In this document: piece after piece, positions 59,452-64,000 of the stretch
Numbering within the stretch: position 1 is the first letter of the stretch
Layout of the letters: every line of letters begins with the position of its first letter
Program-made: the position numbers and the translations under genes
NCBI RefSeq assembly: GCF_910596095.1
Contig: NC_056543.1
Coordinates: 19,917,542 to 19,981,541 of the forward strand
Length of the DNA stretch: 64,000 nt
Source of the DNA: Thunnus maccoyii
Taxonomy: Eukaryota > Chordata > Actinopteri > Scombriformes > Scombridae
Direction of reading: 5' to 3'
The notes under the pieces: model-generated
What the model saw: the letters and a program-made list of their open reading frames with translations, nothing else
Told to the model about the DNA's origin: nothing
Database searches by the model: none

Positions 59452-59466
59452 CCAGCAGAGGGCAGC
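59452..59466 (+). promoter_or_regulatory. CTCF-like motif
   Basis: CCAGCAGAGGGCAGC fits the core of the vertebrate CTCF consensus (CCASYAGRKGGCRSY) at every position that I can check by eye. It stands between two divergently transcribed genes, a place where an insulator would make sense. Confidence 0.5.
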
Positions 59467-59991
59467 AACAGAGAGCAGACGTACACCGACAGCAGAGAAC
59501 AGCAAGTCAATACTTTAACAACTGTGTTCCCCAGGGGAGTTGTTAATCCCTGGCAGCAGGCTACAAGTTTGCCATACAATTGACTTTGTGCCTTGTCAGG
59601 GAAGGTGCATATGGATTAGAATGCCATTGTAGAAACTCAATGAATGCCCTCTCTGTAGTACTGAATAATGAAAGTCCTTGATGCTTTGTTTTCCCAAATA
59701 AAACTGCTTCAATGTCCACTGATTTCCTCAGATCTTAGTCCAAGCAGGCAGATCCAGCAGCTGTCATGACCTCTGCTGTATCTGGATGTATTGGAGGGGA
59801 ATTTATTTCAAGAATAGGCTGTTAATCGTGGTGCAAACCAGTGCAAGCAAAGTGCACTAAATGTCATCTGTTCATCAGGAATCTAAGGATGGGGCTGGGC
59901 CTAATTTATTCCCAGGCTTCCCATCCAATTTCCCGACATTTTACTTTTTACTCTGTAGCACAAATTTGACATTTTCATGACTGCCTTAAAG

Positions 59992-60175
59992 GATAGCTTG
60001 GTGCCCAAATGAACACTGACACACATTTTTCTTGCTGTAATCATTCCTCTTGTTCAAATGACTATTAACAGATCTCTTCATAATGCATTTTCAATGTAAT
60101 TGATGAGGGACAAAATCCACAGCCGTCCTTGTGTTCATGTGCAAATTAATTCTTTACCAAGACTGTTAAGTGCTT
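59992..60175 (+). repeat. Family C repeat, copy 3 (one arm only)
   Basis: Phrases TGGTGCCCAAATGAACACTG, TTTTCTTGCTGTAATCATTC and GAGGGACAAAATCCACAG match the arms of copies 1 and 2. The opposite arm is absent. Confidence 0.6.
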
Positions 60176-61393
60176 TTATGTCAGTTCAACAGTCAGACTT
60201 TTATATCTGTTTGTACAAGTAATACAAGTGAATTTTACAGGATGTGAAGAAACATTCTTTTATGCTGTAACACATTAGAAACACTTCCACAAACAGCACA
60301 CAATAGGTCACAATAGGTCATCAGGCAGCACCATTCACCAGCCACCTAATCTAAATGTTGCACATGTTGAATGTGTTTCAAATACATCATTACATTATCA
60401 AGTGACCACAGAGTTTGACCCACTTTCACCTGTAGAAGGCTCAACCCAGATCACCACCAGACACACTGAGGCCAATGGGATCATGAGTTCAGAAACTTAG
60501 TGGTATTAATAATGATGCACTGACTCTTCTGTCCCGGAACTATCAGGTTATAAAGATCAAATATGCATCATGGTGTGTCCCGGGCCCGATTAACTCATTA
60601 GTGGACCCCTTGTAAAAAGTGAGCTGTGGACTCCAATTAAGCCCCCTGCATTCCCCAACTTAGTTTGATCATTAGTTTAGTTGGTTAGTTCATTAAATGC
60701 AAATTTATTTGCTAATATGTAACCTGTAAGCATAATATAGCAAAACATAAAAAGGTATAGAAAGTAGATTTTGACAAAGGACCCTGCTACAAGACATGGC
60801 CTAAAGTTTAGGTACAAATTCAGGAGTTGCTTTAAAGGCCTTTCCATTGCAGTTTATATGAATCAATAAATCAGATTTGCCAGAGAGTGAATCTTTGGTG
60901 CCTTTGAGGCCTGAAAGTCTGGGTCACTGGGGCAATTGCTCACTAATGCCCAGCTGGTAATCCAGCTTTGGGTGTCTGGAATACCTGATCTAATACGGTA
61001 TCGCCATGATAAAATACAAAATACAGTGTTTACTACACCTACAGAGTTATAGACTCTCAGTATATTATATATTGATTATATATCTTAATAATAGCATGAT
61101 TTGTGAATGTGCAGGTTACTCTCTTTCATCTGAGGTTGTTCTATTGACTTTTCCCTCAGGGGTAGAATAAAGTGTGTCAAATCATCCTATTATACTTTTG
61201 TTTGAGCGCATCTTCATCATAGAAACTGCACAGACCAAGTTCAGTAAATTACTGTTCATTAATCCGCCAATTAAAATATTCAATAGCTTTCTAAACTCCC
61301 AAAACTTAAGATCTACATCACACTCCATCACACAACAGCCCATTGTCGGTTTCTTGTATTGTGGCAAAGCTACAACTGCGGGGATTAAATGGA

Positions 61394-61402
61394 AGCACAT
61401 GA
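61394..61402 (-). promoter_or_regulatory. gpr143: M-box-like E-box upstream of gpr143
   Basis: AGCACATGA on the plus strand is TCATGTGCT on the minus strand, the core of the M-box bound by MITF in melanocyte genes. It lies 133 nt before the gpr143 start codon. Mammalian GPR143 is a known MITF target; binding here is an inference. Confidence 0.45.
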
Positions 61403-61443
61403 TGATTCAACCCCGTGATTTCTCAGAGTTGGGTCATGGATTC

Positions 61444-61526
61444 AGTCATTTCCTTTTTCTTTTCTTTTTCTTCTTTCTCCTGACACCGTAGCCCACTTCT
61501 CTCTCTCTCTCCCTCTCTCTCTCCCC
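61444..61526 (+). repeat. Pyrimidine-rich tract before gpr143 start
   Basis: Two T/C-only blocks (about 61447-61480 and 61497-61526), the second a (TC)n run ending CTCCCC just before the start context GTGCGTGATGG. It may be core promoter or 5' UTR. Confidence 0.6.
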
Positions 61527-61534
61527 GGTGCGTG

Positions 61535-63919
61535 ATGGCTTCCCCTCGGCTGGAGACTTTCTGCTGCCCGAACCGAGACGCAGCTACAGAGTTTGTGGTC
61601 ACTTTCCAGCCGCTCTTGTTCGGGGCTTTAACTGTCGGCAGCGCGTCCCTGAGCCTCTTGCTCTCTATTTTGCAATTGCTGCCAAAACGCAAGGGATACA
61701 GAAGACTTGGACAATATCCGGTGCCAAGGCCCGCGTCCTCCTCACGAATATTGTTCATCATCAGCATCTGTGACATACTGGGATGCACAGGTAATGACCA
61801 AACTGCTGGTGTGGGCCTGTTTTTTTGTGTAATCATTACAGAGAAAAAGAAGAAAAGGAAGAGTTGCTTTTCACATCATTGAATTGCTGGATCTAATTAC
61901 GCACGCAAATATTTTGTTTTTAACCCTTTTGTTGCTCCACATTTGTCTGTGACTTGCCTCATTCAAACAGAGAGATAACATTTGACACATGTTCGTAGAC
62001 AGCTATGAAAAATAAGATTTATATGTCAAAAAAAGAAAGAAAGAAGTATATTTTTATACAAATTGATCCTACATGAGCTTTTAAAAATTCTACAGGTTGT
62101 GTAAAATGCACATGTCACTCTGTTTCAGCTGGAAACTTGGTGAGAAAGTGTACACTTGCAAATCTGAGCAAGAAACTAGATGTATTTTATATCTACTAGT
62201 TCTGATGCAGCTTGTGGCTTTTTGCACAACAAAAGAATGACTCATGGACCCCTCATGTGAGTAATGTAGTGACTCAAACAACAGCTTTTCTGTTGGCTTA
62301 TATGTTGATTTGAACGCGGCAGCGTCTCCCTAAACAAACTAACATTTACTCAGTTAATGACACAAAAGGCTGTAAATCATTTTAAGACTGCTGCACTACA
62401 TCCGAACTGTTCATTCATCACTTTGCTTCTGCACTTGGTGAGAGGGAAGGCAAATGAAGTCATGTATTTCAGTGTACTTAAAAGTACCCTGTGAGATTTA
62501 TCCAGCACTGCAAACTAACAGCTTGAAGTACACCGTGACACAATTTAAAATGGAATAACATAACAGCATGTAGTCTGCATCACATAAAGATTCTGGGAGA
62601 GCTCCCGGTTTTTCCATTCCATGGGAGTCTCATGTTGGAAATGGAAACACCCTTATAAAACACACCTGGAGGCAGTTCATATTTCCATGATGTAAAACTG
62701 CAATTAAAAGGACTCATTTTAATTATAGTTAATCATACCAAAAGAACTTGATGTGTTTTAAATGTTAATTAAGACCAGTCCTCTTTTTGTGTTTGTGTTC
62801 CTCTCCTCTTCCTGGCAAAGCAGGAATTTGCAGATACAATTAGAGACCATGTGGTTCTTTTCCTTCCTCCAGGTATCATTGTAAGGTCATCTGTCTGGCT
62901 GGGCCTGCCCAACACCATTGACCGCATCTCTGTGGCCAACAGTACTGATGTGTGGCCAGAGATCTTCTGTGTTGGAAGTGCAGTATGTATGATGCTCTTT
63001 GGCAAAGCTTCACCTTATTTAAGCCTGCTGAGCAAACACACCATTTATCTTGTTTACTTGCAGCTTCATGCCTGACAGATGACAGAAAAGGGACTATAGA
63101 GGAAGAACAAACACATAATTTTGTTTATTATAACTCATGCGTGATCCCATGAAATGCTAATTCCATGGCAAACGCATGCCTATTTGTGTTAATTCACGTT
63201 CAGTGAGCATGTGCACAGCATCGGTTATATCTTTTTAAAGCTGTAAAGGCACAGATTAACTTCATAAACAATTCATAATGCTTAATTATAACTGCATACT
63301 ATATTGTAGAGGTGCATTTATCCATCATATGTGTATTACAGATGTGGATCCAGTTGTTTTTCAGCGCCTCTTTTTGGTGGACCTTTTGTTATGCTGTTGA
63401 CGTCTTCCTTGTGGTGAAAACATCTGCAGGAATCAGGTGCTGTCATCCTCACCTTCCAGCTACCACAAGTCATTATCACCTCCTATACGCACTGAGGCAA
63501 CGGGAAGCAGGACGTGTGAAACATCGTTCTCTCACTTTGCTTCACTGTCTAATATAGATTCTCCACCTCCATTTACTGAAAGTGGTTTGAATCTTCTCCT
63601 ACACAAAACGTTTACCATGTAGTTGGCAATACCTGGAGGTGTTTTTTTTTTTTTTTTTGTATAAGTTCCTTGCATTTCAAAGGTATAACAATATGTTTCT
63701 CTCCCCAGTCTGTCCTGTACATTTGTTTGGCTGCACAGCAGAAAAAAAAGAACAAAAAATCCCTGAGATGCAGAGCTTCAGCAGCATTGTGAGCTCAGTC
63801 TCATGACTTGTTTCTCTCCCCAACAGCACCATTATCCTCTACCACATGATTACATGGGGTCTGGCTGTGCTGCTGTGTGTTGAAGGAGTGGCCATGCTCT
63901 ACTACCCATCCATCTCAGA
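61535..63919 (+). CDS. gpr143: G-protein coupled receptor 143 (ocular albinism type 1), 5' part
   Basis: Pigment-cell receptor of melanosome and lysosome membranes, reported to bind L-DOPA and to control melanosome size; human loss causes X-linked ocular albinism. Coding exons in the window: 61535-61790, 62873-62982, 63342-63436, 63827-63919, together 554 nt (184 codons plus 2 nt); the remaining exons lie past the right edge. The start [20 protein letters not shown] matches the human N-terminus closely. TM1 is about 20-48, TM2 about 71-95 ([13 protein letters not shown]), TM3 about 123-147 ([20 protein letters not shown]), TM4 about 156-178 ([19 protein letters not shown]). The exon 3 donor is a weak GTGCTG, but phase and homology leave no other choice. 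The last donor GTAAGA at 63920 is inferred from the YYPSIS block. Confidence 0.93.
63642..63658. repeat. T17 homopolymer
   Basis: Uninterrupted run of 17 T in gpr143 intron 3, after CTGGAGGTG. Confidence 0.85.
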
Positions 63920-64000
63920 GTAAGACTCTTTGTTGTCCTTTAGATACACCCACGCCCAGTCTTGTCAGGAGATAAACAGAGAACATTACCTTTTTGTGTC

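Larger units (their letters stand above)
57829..61534. other. Intergenic region between asb9 and gpr143 (divergent)
   Basis: Both genes start at the edges of this 3.7-kb stretch and read outward. It contains no coding exon that I can support, a CTCF-like motif (59452-59466), a partial family C repeat (59992-60175) and promoter-proximal sequence of gpr143 with an E-box and pyrimidine tracts. Confidence 0.55.

Overview
The window looks like teleost fish nuclear DNA, most likely a percomorph. It is AT-rich, protein-coding genes are split into many short exons with GT/AG introns, and the spaces between exons hold interspersed repeats that I recognise from spiny-rayed fish: a Rex3-like LINE 3' end, several fold-back MITE-like families and a hAT-type MITE with an 8-bp target duplication. 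There are no operons, rRNA genes, tRNA genes or CRISPR arrays that I can see. All family names come from memory of protein and repeat families; no database search was run.

Five genes can be built exon by exon, with reading frame kept across every junction. (1) glra2, plus strand, 8998-19118: glycine receptor alpha-2, nine exons plus a duplicated alternative exon 3A/3B, 449 aa. (2) fancb, minus strand, 25194-30949: Fanconi anaemia core-complex subunit B, eight exons, 863 aa. (3) mospd2, plus strand, 31464-47762: ER-anchored CRAL-TRIO/MSP contact-site protein, fifteen exons, 523 aa. (4) asb9, minus strand, 53395-57828: ankyrin and SOCS-box ubiquitin-ligase adaptor, seven exons, 300 aa. (5) gpr143 (ocular albinism type 1 receptor), plus strand, from 61535: first four coding exons only; the gene runs off the right edge.

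Layout: 1-8.4 kb is non-coding sequence upstream of glra2. The glra2 gene body and 3' UTR fill about 8.5-20.6 kb. A repeat-bearing intergenic stretch covers 20.6-24.7 kb. fancb and mospd2 stand head to head and share about 0.5 kb between start codons (30950-31463), which suggests a bidirectional promoter. mospd2 has a 4.8-kb intron 9 and a 3.7-kb intron 10 that holds nested repeats. A repeat-dense intergenic stretch covers 48.2-53.1 kb. asb9 carries a three-layer nest of transposable elements in intron 5. The asb9/gpr143 intergenic region (57.8-61.5 kb) has a CTCF-like motif and, close to gpr143, an M-box-like E-box.

The order glra2-fancb-mospd2-asb9 matches human Xp22.2 as I remember it, so this is a conserved vertebrate synteny block, with gpr143 joined directly to it. 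I see no wholly new system. The points most worth a second look are the 3A/3B splice switch, the missing RNA-editing proline in glra2, the possible SOCS-less asb9 isoform, the shared fancb/mospd2 promoter with an upstream ORF, and the nested transposons.
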